Shown here piece by piece: positions 35,440-64,000 of a stretch of 64,000 bases of DNA. The translations under genes were made by a program, and so were the position numbers. Position 1 is the stretch's first letter. Each line of letters opens with the position of its first letter. This DNA comes from Monodelphis domestica (lineage: Eukaryota > Chordata > Mammalia > Didelphimorphia > Didelphidae), in assembly GCF_027887165.1 (NCBI RefSeq), contig NC_077232.1, positions 14,409,255 to 14,473,254 of the forward strand, written 5' to 3'. The notes under the pieces are model-generated. The model ran no database searches, was not told the origin of the DNA, and saw only the letters and a list, made by a program, of their open reading frames with translations.

Positions 35440-36200
35440 AACCATTCTTATTTTTGTATTTTATTAGATTGTATTTTTATATATTTTTACATTGTGACTT
35501 GATATTATTCGATTAACAAATTTACAAGTGTTCCACATTTACTCCTGCATCCATCCCTTCCCCTGTCCTAGAGTTGACAAGATATTCTACTGGGTTATAC
35601 ATGTATTTTCACTCAAAACAGATTTTTATATTATTCATTTGTGTATGAAAATAGTGTTGTACAACTAAAAACCCAAATTATATACTCAAAAGAACAAGTG
35701 ATAAATCACATATTTTTATCTTATTAGTGTCCAATAGTTCTTTCTCTAGTGGTGTATTGCATTATTTTTCATAATTCTCTCAGAATTGTCCTGCATCATT
35801 TTATTGCTGTTAGAAGCAAAGTCCATCAGATTTGACTACTCCACAATATTTCAATTACTGTGTAAAAAGGTCTTCTGGTTCTACTTTTTTCACTCTACAT
35901 CATTTCAAATAGATATTTCCTGTTCCTCCTGAAATCATCCTGATTCATAGTATTCCATCACCATCATATACCACAATTTGCTCAGCTATTCCTCAACTGA
36001 TGAACATTTCTTTAGTTTCCAGTTCTTTGGTATCACAAATAGTACAGCTATAAATAATGGTGAACAAACAGGTCTTTTCCCATTTTTAGAATTCTCTTTG
36101 GGATATAGACCTAATAGTGGTTTTGCTACATTAAAAGGTTTGTATTCTTTTAAAGCTTTTTTGGCATAATTCCAAATTACTTTCCAGAACCCATTCCTAT
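35440..36200 (-). mobile_element. Old L1 or HAL1 3' fragment
   Basis: Reverse-strand L1 ORF2 C-terminus wording: ATTCCATCACCATCATATACCACAATTTG, CAGCTATTCCTCAACTGATGAACAT and TTTGGCATAATTCCAAATTACTTTCCAGAA all have counterparts in the L1 at 58597-59770. The 3' UTR lies at the left (35460-35700) and resembles 49160-49420. Confidence 0.7.
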
Positions 36201-36499
36201 TAAAAACACCGGGTCTTCATCTATCACAATTTTGTTTTTGTTTTTTTTTCCAGTTTTATAAAATAATTTTTGTCAACCTAGTTCTTTTGCCCTCCAGACA
36301 GTCATGTTATTGTCTTTCAGTACTTTTCTTTGGACAATGCTATATCATGTAAAATCATAACTGTAGCTCCATAGTACTTGAAATGTTTCTTTATAGATGC
36401 TCTCGATATTTTTTCTTGCCTTGTGGACTCCTGAATTGAACTATAATATTACTAGTATTTTAAAAAAAATTCTGACATATTACCAAGTACTTTTAATGA

Positions 36500-37530
36500 C
36501 AAATAATGCGGTACTTTAATTAAACCAGGCAGAATGAAACAGAAAAGGAGAACTATAGGCCAATTTAATTAATGTATATAGAAGCAAAAATGTTAAATAA
36601 AATGCTAGCAAGTAGAAAATAACAATATATAAAGAGGATCATTCATTATGAGCATGTGGCCTTTATACCATGAAAGCAGAGATATTTTAGTATTAGGAAA
36701 CTATCAGCATAATTGACCACATCAATAACTAAATCACATTATTATCTCAATAGATATAGAAAAAGTCCATGACAACATGAATTAACCATTCTTGTTAAAA
36801 ATAGGAGAAATCCTAGAAGTAAATTGACCTTTCCTTTAAATAAGAGGTATCACCCTAAAACTATGCACAAGGATCATTAATAAAGGTGATAAATTATGAA
36901 TCTTCCCAATAAAATTAGGGATGAAAGAAGGATTCCCTTTATCACCACTATTATTTAATATTACACTAGAAATACATTTAACCTCTGGCCAACCATCTTA
37001 CTTCTATATAATCCATTATTATCCCAATTTCAGCCACTTGCTAAATGGTGACTTGGTCATTTCATCACTCAGGGCCTCAGTTTTCTTATTTGTGGAACAG
37101 GTAATTGAGTTGGAGAAGACACCTAAAGGTGACTTCCAACTGTTAATGCCGAGATTTATTGTCTAATGCATGGGTTGGTTATTAACCTTTCTGGATTCCT
37201 TTAGCAATCTCGAGGTCTTTCATATGGGTGCTTTTCTGAAGGGTTTTAAAATAATAATTTTAAAACAAATTTGGACTTATAAAGGAAAAAATGTTGGTGA
37301 AGTTACAGTGATTTTTTTTTCATTTTAATGAAATAAATATTATCTTTAGCAATAAGTAAAGAAGAAAAGAAATTAGAGTTAAAGTAAGCAATGAGGAAAC
37401 AAAACTATCTTTTTTTGTAGAAGATATGATGGTATATTTAGAGAATTCTAGAGAACTAACAGAAAATAACATGAAATATTTAATAATTTTATAAAAATTG
37501 CAGAATCTAAAATAAATCCATATGAATCAT
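36500..37530 (+). mobile_element. L1 ORF2 (RT) fragment interrupted by a SINE
   Basis: Plus-strand reading gives RPI-LINVYRSKNVK-like sequence, [15 protein letters not shown] at 36930-36975, then after a gap RKEIRVKVSNEETKLSFFVEDMMVYLEN (37350-37445). These are consecutive parts of the L1 RT palm. About 330 bp of foreign sequence separates them. Confidence 0.75.
36990..37170 (+). repeat. MIR-type SINE inside the L1 fragment
   Basis: AGCCACTTGCTAAATGGTGACTTGGTC, CAGGGCCTCAGTTTTCTTATTTGT and AAGGTGACTTCCAACT follow the MIR pattern (cttaacctctctgggcctcagtttcctcatctgt, aggtcccttccagct). It splits the surrounding L1. Confidence 0.55.
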
Positions 37531-37965
37531 TCAGTTCTTTTAATTTCCCCTTTGATTTTTAAGATTTCCAATTTTATTCCCTCAATGAGAATTTTTAAAT
37601 TGTTCTTTTCTTTTTTAGTTGCATAGCTGAATCAAGACTTTCTTCTCTCCTTTATTAATATAGATATTTAGAGATATATGTATTTCTCTTGGTATTGTGA
37701 GTGTATCTCATCAAATTTTGATATGTCTCCACACTTTCTTTATAATGACATGATTTAGTGTTTCTACAATGTGTTCTTTGACCCAACACTTCTTAGAATT
37801 AGATTGTTTAATATATATTTTCTATAAAAATGGCATTTCACAGTGTTTCCTTGTTGGTTCTACTCCAGAATTCTTAAAGTGCTATTTCAAGGTTATGTGA
37901 GGAGAGTACAGTCAGAGAGGTTGAGATTTCATTTCACCTACTCCACCATCTTGTCTCCATTTCCA
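37531..37965 (-). mobile_element. L1-like fragment, minus strand
   Basis: The reverse complement starts near GGAGACAAGATGGTGGAGTAGG, an L1-like 5' motif, and contains AAATTGGAAATCTTAAAAATCAAAGGGGAAATTAAAA-like sequence corresponding to ORF2 at 12326-12357 in the large L1. Degenerate. Confidence 0.5.
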
Positions 37966-39501
37966 AGCTTTATCTATTCAAAAGAATATATTCTTTTATT
38001 TAAAAGGGAAGGATAGCCCAAAATTCGCTGAAAATCTTGTAGAAGATCAAATTTTGTCTATATGTTCATATTTCAATCCAGGTGCTTAAATATTGCCATA
38101 CTCTATTATAGACTACAGTCAAGTTAATATGTCCTCTTCCAATTTTGTCTTGGCAACCAAGAAGTCAGCCAGCATTTATTTTTCACTTATTTCATAAAAA
38201 GCACTGTCCTAGATATTTTGAATGAAATGATTGGCCATGTGCTGGTAATCATGGGTTTAAAATGAAAATTTTCCTAAGTAGCTAATTCAGGAAGAGTCTG
38301 AGCAATGAATTTATAAGACATTACGAAGCAAGTTCTTATTCTTTAATGAAAAAAGCTATATTTTTAAAAAATATTTCATAATTATTATAAAAATTTGGCT
38401 TTATTCGACTAAAAGCCATATAAAGGAAAATGCTGTAGAGATCATAATTCCATATGTTCAGGTATAAAACATAAGTAGACTGCATCACATGATTGGTGTA
38501 GCAATAAGAGATGAAGTGATAGTAAACTCTGAGGTTACATTGGTCTTCTTTTGAGAAATCAGGGATATGTGTGGGAAAAGTGTTGGTCCCACAATGGGAT
38601 ATTTATGGGAAAATAGAGAAAAGGGTCTTCCAGAATGGACAGGTATATCTGGGCTGTGATCAACATCTGTGGAAAAAAAAATATTATAGGTGTCATTAAA
38701 TGTTGAAATTTGTTTCATTACTTTAAAGTATATATTGATTTCAGGAATGGTTAATATGCACTTCCACTGACCAGAGCATTGTGGTTAATGTTATCAAGGC
38801 TAGATTTCACTGTCTAGGAACTGTTGGGTCTTCTCATGGAAACTATTACTCTCCGGTTCTGCCTTTACTTCTAAAACTGGATTCTGCCTGATGTAATATC
38901 TGGATGTATTGAGTCATTGCAGAGATTTAGTGTGGTGAGAGTGGAAGTATCACTCTAGGAGTCCTTCAGCCCTCAATTGAGACAAATCAGACAGCACTTT
39001 TTACTTCTCACACTCCAGGGAAGCTGCTAATACTGCAGGGATTGAAGCAAGGAAGCAGGTGGCCAAACTTATTTTGTCACTTAAGTTTTTAATTCTGGAA
39101 GGAGAATGCAGGTGAAGAGTTGCTGGCCAGGACGGTCCCCAGATGCTCTCACTTTCAGACTCTGGTCAACATATTTTTTTGACTAAATCTCCAGAGGCAT
39201 AAAAATGTGGCAATTTTCATTCCCTATCCCTATGGGAACAAGGTGAATAATATCCAGAAGGCAAAAATATTCCATAAATATACCCAATTTGCCCATCTTT
39301 TTCCTTTACCCTAAACAGAGGCCTGTGACATGTCTCCTATTAGAATTTCCCAAATAAGAGGGACTGTTCAAAATAGAACAGTTTTAAAAAATTATTAGAA
39401 AAGCTAATTTTTTAGAAACACAGGATGTGTCTTTAAATTGATTTAAAAGGCCCCCAATAGTATTGGACTTCTCTACTCTTTAACATTATAGATTTTGGAA
39501 T
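37966..39501. other. Upstream region of V2R gene B
   Basis: No gene. The part from about 38900 on is repeated in decayed form at 33340-33900. A TATA-like AACATTATAG lies shortly before the start codon, but promoter identity is not supported. Confidence 0.4.
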
Positions 39502-58227
<18,726 letters not shown>

Positions 58228-58491
58228 GGAACAATTTGTTATCAAGCTCTTCCTCACAAGTCTTCAAGAAGTAGCTCCTGCCTTCTTAATGAATGATTTG
58301 AAATACTCTAGCTTTCATACCAGTTTTTTCTTTTATCATCTTTCTTGTGTACTAGACTGAAAGGTATTTTGAAGAAAGTCCTATTGCTTGATTTCTGAAT
58401 AGAGGTAGAATTAATGGAGTAATTATATAAAATACAAACTATAGAACAGAAGCTTAACATAGAGATGAGGATATGTTGTCTCATAAAAATC

Positions 58492-58497
58492 AATAAA
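58492..58497 (+). terminator. Possible polyadenylation signal of V2R gene B
   Basis: AATAAA about 265 nt after the stop codon. The matching place in gene A is not AATAAA; there the first good hexamer is at 8050-8055. Assigned by position only. Confidence 0.3.
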
Positions 58498-58596
58498 TAA
58501 TTATAATAAGCATCTAGTTTTGAATTTTTCATTTTGTAACTACCATGTTTCATATGCTGGAAAAACAAATCTAGGATTCTGATGCAAAGGTATCTT

Positions 58597-59770
58597 TTTT
58601 TTTTTAAATAATATCTTATTTGTGAATTTCCAAGCATTATTCTTTAAAGACAAAGATCATTTTCTTTTCCTCTCCCCCACCCCCCATAGCCGATGCATGA
58701 TTACACTGGGTATCACATGTTTACTTGATTAGAACCCATGGCTATGTTGATAATATTTGCATTAGAGTGTTCATTTAGAGTCTCTCCTCTGTCATGTCCC
58801 CTCAACCGCTGTACACAGGCAGTTGCTTTTCCTCGGTGTTTCCACTCCCATAGTTTATCCTTTGCTTATGAATAGTGTTTTTTTTCTCCTAGATCCCTGC
58901 AGATTGTTCAGAGACATTACACCGCCATTAATGGAGAAGTCTATGACGTTCGATTATACCACAGTGTATTAGTCTCTGTGTACAATGTTCTCCTGGTTCT
59001 GCTCCTCTCGCTCTGCATCACTTCCTGGAGGTTGTTCCAGTCTCCATGGAAATCCTCCACTTTATTATTCCTTTGAGCACAATAGTATTCCATCACCAAC
59101 ATATACCACAGTTTGTTCAGCCATTCCCCAATTGAAGGGCATCCCCTCGTTTTCCAGTTTTTGGCCACCACAAAGAACGTAGCTATGAATATTTTTGTAC
59201 AAGTCTTTGTGTCCATTATCTCTTTGGGGGTACAGACCCAGCAGTGTTCTGGCTGGATCAAAGGGTAGAAATTCTTTTGTCACCCTTTGGGCATAGTTCC
59301 AAATTGCCCTCCAGAATGGTTGGATCAGTTCACAGCTCCACCAGCAATGAATTAATGTCCCTACTTAGCCACATCCCCTCCAGCATTCATTCCTTTCCTT
59401 TGCTATCATGTTAGCCAATCTGCTTGGTATGAGGTGATACCTCAGAGTTGTTTTGATTTGCATCTCTCTGATTATAAGAGATTTAGAACACTTCTTCATG
59501 TGCTTATTAATAGTTTTGATTTCTTTATCTGAGAACTGCCTATCCATGTCCCTTGTCCATTTATCAATTGGAGAATGCCTTGATTTTTTGTACAATTGAT
59601 TTAGCTCTTTATAAATTTGAGTAATTAAACCTTTGTCAGAAGTTTCTATAAAGATTTTTTCACAATTTGTTGTTTCCCTTCTGATTTTAGTTACATTGCT
59701 TTTGTTTGTACAAAAGCTTTTTAATTTGATGTAGTCAAAATTATTTATTTTACATTTTGTGATTCTTCTA
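58597..59770 (-). mobile_element. 5'-truncated L1, minus strand, 3' of gene B
   Basis: Flanked by perfect 13-bp target copies GCAAAGGTATCTT at 58584-58596 and 59771-59783. Poly-T at the left end is the complement of its tail. It encodes the ORF2 C-terminus on the minus strand (RGCPSIGEWLNKLWYMLVMEYYCAQRNNKVEDFHGDWNNLQ, positions 58941-59261 region). The left unit has the empty site near 7885. It is younger than the V2R duplication and relatively well preserved, but lacks most of L1. Confidence 0.95.
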
Positions 59771-59783
59771 GCAAAGGTATCTT

Positions 59784-60179
59784 ATTTACAATGTACGATA
59801 TTTTTCCAATTTATATATCTGAATTATTTCAGTCATTATGTTTATCAATTAATATCTGATGAATTAAACCTACACAATAAATGATTTGATCAGGACTCAT
59901 TAAGTAGGGCCAATATATTTGTTCAGGAAGATGATTTTTCTTCAATAATCAATTATAAAAAGTTATTCCTGCCATTCATTTTTATAAACTTTTCTATTGT
60001 AGAGTTATAGTGTGTTGGAGATAATCCTCTATCAGAGATTCATTGTTAATTTCTCATAATTATCTGATTGATACCTTCAATATATTGGTATTCATTATAT
60101 GATATAATAAAAATTAGAAAATGGTAATGCATCCATAATTAATCAGGTTTTTAAAAATTTTTACCTTCTATCTGTAAAA
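59784..60179. other. 3' flank of V2R gene B after the L1
   Basis: AT-rich, paralogous to about 7886-8286. No feature seen. Confidence 0.6.
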
Positions 60180-62399
60180 ATTAAAATTAAACTTCAAAAA
60201 TAAAAATATATATAATTTAAGGGATTTAATAATAATTATTAGAAATCAAAGAATAAAGAGGATAAAAAATAAAGACCATATGCCCATAGCTAATCAAGCC
60301 ATTTAAAAATCCCCATGCTTAGGTTACTAAAACCACCAACTTGATGTCAGCATGCCAAAGAGAGTGGGGAAGGACCTCCCATTCAATATTTTTCTACTGT
60401 CTACCAGAAGTACATGTTGATCAGAAGTCAATGGTCTCCTGGGAAATGTTGTTCTCTTTTAGGATAAGAGATTTTCAATTATACATTACCCCTTGATATT
60501 CTTCAAAGACTAGTTTCTCCAATGGATCTTGTAAACATAACCAACTTTTAAATTATAATAATTTATGAATAAAAGAAAAAAGAGCAAACCCATGCTCGCT
60601 GGATGTGTTGACAAAAAGCCTTTAGGGGACAGTCCCCTTTGGCATAAGAGAATACATACAAAACAAAAGCATACAACCCCACACAGTTCAAATCACCCCA
60701 TCCCAAAGTTCATTCTGGATCTTTTAGTGCAGGGTGTGATCTGTAGAGGCATCTTTAGGGTACCTCCTCCAAATAGTTCACTTTCTGGATTCAGAGAAGT
60801 TGCATATTTCTTAACTTAAAATTACTCTCAAAAGACTTTAAACTTTACATTTTAGAATCATAATACATTTCCCCCTGAAGAGGGTGGTGAAAAACACAGA
60901 GATCACTTAGGGATGAATGGCTTAGTCATGAGGTATATGATTCAATTGGCAAAAGAAATCAAAATATAAAAAAAAATCCAAATAAAAGAGAAAAAATAAC
61001 TTCTGGATGAAATATAGACTATCACAATCTTCACAGGAAGTCCTGCAAATGAATATGCTTTTTTTTTTACATCACTTCCTGCCTCTCACAAGTACCAATG
61101 ATAGCTTCAGCTTGACTTAGGACAGCCCAGGGGGTCTGTCCATGGTTTCTGATTTGTCATTTGCTAGCATATGTCTGTCATAGGCCATCCTCCTCAACAC
61201 TTAATCCTTAAGTAGGGATGTGTATATTCCTGATTGCTAGACTAAATAGAGTGGAGTAAATCTAAAATTCAAAATATTCAAGAAGTATCAAAAGCCTCAA
61301 AGTTATAATAGACCATTTAATGACAATAGCAGCAAAGACACTACCATCATTTACATGAGTCTGCTGTATGATATTTAAAGCTATTGGATACTAGTTACAG
61401 GCCTTTTAAGTGTGGTAAATCTTTCAAACTTGGTTGAGTTAATTTTAAACAAAGTAAAATTTATTGGGTCCAGAACATTACTATGAAATGTAGATAGTTC
61501 TGGTGGAAGTAAATAAAACTGAAGAATTACAAATAAGAGATGGTGCCTCTTGGAAGCCATTCAGGGGTACCATGCCCTGGGATCGACTTCCCAGCTCTTT
61601 TGGTATGGGACTCATTTTATATATGTGGAAGGTGGGGATCATAATTGTACTTCACTTCAGCTACTAAAATGGATCCTTTACCTCTTGTTTTTACCAGTTG
61701 CCCAGAGAACAGCTCCAAGAGCTCCTGGATATTTAGAGGTAGCAATAAATAGCCCAGGAGGATCCACAACAGATGTCTGGGTGGGGTCTGGGGGAAGGCC
61801 AATTCAGGAGCAAGAGTAGGAGTGGGGATGGAGGTCAGGAGGAGGCTTGCCAGAGGTAGCAGCAAGGAACTGAAGAACATGGACTCAAGCAGAGGCCCCC
61901 AGCTAAAATATAGCCTGACTGGTAGGGAGTTCAACTAGACAAAATATAGAGACAGAAAAAGGCAGCAAATGCAAAGAGAGGTTGGGTAGGTGGGTGTGGT
62001 GGGCTAAAAGCCTTGGCAGGAGAAACATGGCTTAAATTTTCTCTAGGCTATGTTAAAAAAATTGAGAGTTTTTATCCCTTCTGGTTGCCAAAAAAGTAAA
62101 AATTAAAATTAAACCTCAATAATAAAATAATATATATTTAAGGTCTTTATTAATTATCAGAAAACAAGGAATAAAGAAGATACAAAATTGAGACCACATG
62201 CCCACGGCTGAACAACCCATTTAAAATCCCTAAGCTTAGCTTAACACCACTACCAAGCCCAATGTTATTATGCCAAAGAGAGAGGGGCAGGACCACTGAC
62301 TCAATATTTATTCCCTCTCTATAGGAAGTATATCATGACAAGAAGTCAGTGTTATCCCAGGAAATTCAGTTCTTTTTTAGGGTAACAGATTTTCAATTA
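60180..62399 (-). mobile_element. Short LTR element, right unit (no nested LINEs)
   Basis: LTR-like ends at about 60180-60480 and 62091-62399 enclose about 1.6 kb. GGTTGCCA at 62083-62090 again gives a TGGCAACCAGAAGGGAT primer-binding site on the minus strand. This is the paralogue of 8287-18690 and shows the state before the L1 and RTE-like insertions. A minus-strand open stretch near 61617-61934 (left-unit partner 16540-16788) shares a leucine-rich segment but matches nothing I know. Broken, non-coding by appearance. Confidence 0.5.
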
Positions 62400-62409
62400 T
62401 ACATATTCT

Positions 62410-62560
62410 AGAATCAATAACAAGTATTGGTTCCAAGCCACTTGATAAGTGTGATGCAATTAGTGTGAAGAGACTTTTCTGGAATCACACAATTAGGCAG
62501 TATTGGAGTCCATATTAAAAAAAAGAATTTCAAAACTCTAGCTTGAGTCTAGCCTGAACA
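62410..62560 (-). repeat. MIR-type SINE fragment, right unit
   Basis: Paralogue of 18700-18845, with GGAATCACACAATTAGGCAG and ATTGGAGTCCA. Present in both units, hence ancient. Confidence 0.45.
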
Positions 62561-62849
62561 ATGTAGCTACCCCTTTTGAACTTATTTTTTTTTCTCCTTT
62601 ATGCAATATTGTGCAATGTAATGTCTGGAAGCTGTTTTATTTTTGTTTAAAAAAACAATTTTAATAATTATTTACTTTTTTAATCCAAATTCTCTACCTT
62701 TCTTTATACCATCCTCTATCCAACAAAATAGCACGTTATATAACACACAATTTATATGTGAAGTGACACAAGATCTTTCTATAATAATAGTGGTTCAAAA
62801 AATCCCATGAGATAAGTAAAATAATCTGATAAATAATTTGATCAATCTA

Positions 62850-63330
62850 AAATCAGAAATCATTTCATCTCCAGTTTAATATCATTTTTTATTATGAGTC
62901 CTGTAGAATAAAATGAATTTGGTAAGATTCTTCTTTGCTTAATTTGTGAAATACTTTGTGTACTATTGGGGTTAGTTGTTCTTTAAACATTTGAAAGAAT
63001 TCACTTATGAATCCATCAGGTCTTAGGTGATTCTTTCTTAGGAAGTTCCCTGATGGCTTGTTAAATTTGTTTTTCTCAGATGGAATTAAGTACTTTATTT
63101 CTGCTTTTGTTAACTTAGGCATTTTATATTTTTTGTAAATATTTCATCTAAATTATCATATTTATTGCCATATAATTGGACATAGTAGCTCTTAATAATT
63201 GTTTTAATTAACTATTCACTAGAGGTGAAATCACCCTTTTCATTTTTGATATTATTAACTTGATTCTCTTAATGTTTTATTAGATTTATCGGTACTTTAT
63301 CTATGTTATTTGTTTTTTCTAACATTAGGA
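62850..63330 (-). mobile_element. L1 ORF2 fragment, inverted 5' half, right unit
   Basis: Encodes MPKLTKAEIKYLIPSEKNKF and ISEFFQMFKEQLTPIVHKVF on the minus strand. It abuts a plus-strand L1 piece (63330-63715) that continues the protein about 80 residues further on, an arrangement typical of twin priming. Confidence 0.8.
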
Positions 63331-63715
63331 AAACCATCCAAATAACTGACCATATCAGCATCCAAACTAACATAAATCACGTTTATCTCAATAGATACAG
63401 AAAAAGCATTTGACAAAAACAACACCCATTCCTATTGAAAACGCTAGAAATTATAAGAGTAAAAGGGCCTTTGCTCAAAATAATGAACAGTGTGTACCTA
63501 AAACAATCAACAAGTATCATCTTCAAAGGGAATTAGTTAGAAGCCATCCCAATGAGATCAGGAACGAAGCAAGGATGACCATTATCACCTTTATTATTTA
63601 ATATTGTACTAGAAATTCTAACTGTAGCAATCAGAGAAGAAAAAGAAAGTGAAGGGATTAAAGCAGGTAATGAGGAAACTTAATTATTGCTCTTTCCAGA
63701 TGATATGGTGGTATA
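63330..63715 (+). mobile_element. L1 ORF2 fragment, forward 3' half, right unit
   Basis: Plus-strand reading gives [40 protein letters not shown] and a degraded FADDMVVY-like stretch (FPDDMVVY), with several stops. This is the RT palm of L1. It is cut off at 63715 by another repeat. Confidence 0.8.
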
Positions 63716-64000
63716 CGATATTCAAATAAAGATAACTTTTAATAATCAGTTTGTATTGGAGAGGTATCATGGAAGAGGGCATAGGGGTTCCCTAGATGAG
63801 GTTTTAGAGACTCACAAAAATCAGCTTTTAAGTTGAGGCCAGGCCTCACAGGCTGGTGGAGGATTTTCTCTTATTCCTGTCTATGCTCTAGTTGTACTAG
63901 TTTTCTTAATTTCAAAATCTTAGCAGTAGATAGTGAGAGGAAGAAAGTTTTGACTTTTAGAGCTGGTTGGGCCTGTCTCTTCCGGATGATACCCCTAAAG
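63716..64000 (+). mobile_element. Second copy of the intron 2 repeat, cut by the window edge
   Basis: From GATATTCAAATAAA onward it matches 46476-46765 with few differences: CATGGAAGAG(A/G)GCATAGGGGTTCCC, GGCCAGGCCTCACAGGCTGG and GCTGGTTGGGCCTGTCTCTTC. It begins abruptly after the L1 RT piece, so it was inserted into it or joined to it. Confidence 0.7.

Overview
The window is vertebrate, almost certainly marsupial, genomic DNA from a vomeronasal type-2 receptor (V2R) cluster. This rests on three things: AT-rich DNA with very few genes, multi-exon genes with GT-AG introns and the six-exon V2R layout, and repeats of marsupial type (L1 with long 5' UTRs, an opossum-type tRNA-derived SINE, an RTE-like LINE). 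The species is inferred (an opossum such as Monodelphis would fit); nothing in the sequence names it.

Layout, left to right. (1) 1270-7522, + strand: last three coding exons (4, 5, 6) of V2R gene A; exons 1-3 lie left of the window. (2) 7.5-19.6 kb: a short LTR element (LTRs near 8.3-8.6 and 18.4-18.7 kb, opposite strand) holding a 5.96-kb L1 (8792-14747) and a 5'-truncated RTE-like LINE (16850-18273), then an L1 fragment. (3) 19.6-33 kb: gene-poor repeat ground with LTR-like pieces, L1 5' ends and a processed NUTF2 pseudogene (28397-28766, - strand). (4) 33.1-35.2 kb: a decayed duplicate of a V2R 5' region with a dead exon 1. (5) 39502-58227, + strand: V2R gene B, all six coding exons, apparently intact (2595 nt, 864 residues). 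Its introns hold a 1.2-kb element with 130-bp terminal inverted repeats, microsatellites, LTR-like pieces and L1 fragments. (6) 58.2-64 kb: the right flank of gene B, a paralogue of 7.5-19.6 kb.

The window therefore samples two tandem units: 1-19.6 kb corresponds to about 51.3-63.3 kb. The large L1 and the RTE-like LINE are only in the left unit. A SINE, a minus-strand L1 and two long microsatellites are only in the right one. Those insertions postdate the duplication, while the LTR elements shared by both predate it.

Both receptors would be class C GPCRs with an N-terminal Venus-flytrap domain, a cysteine-rich linker and seven membrane helices. By family knowledge they act in vomeronasal sensory neurons as pheromone or peptide detectors. 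The sharpest signal is in exon 4: all 11 amino-acid differences between A and B fall in the first 36 codons and none in the last 37. No tRNA or rRNA genes, CRISPR arrays or bacterial features were seen. Coordinates of repeats are by eye and approximate unless splice sites or terminal repeats fix them.
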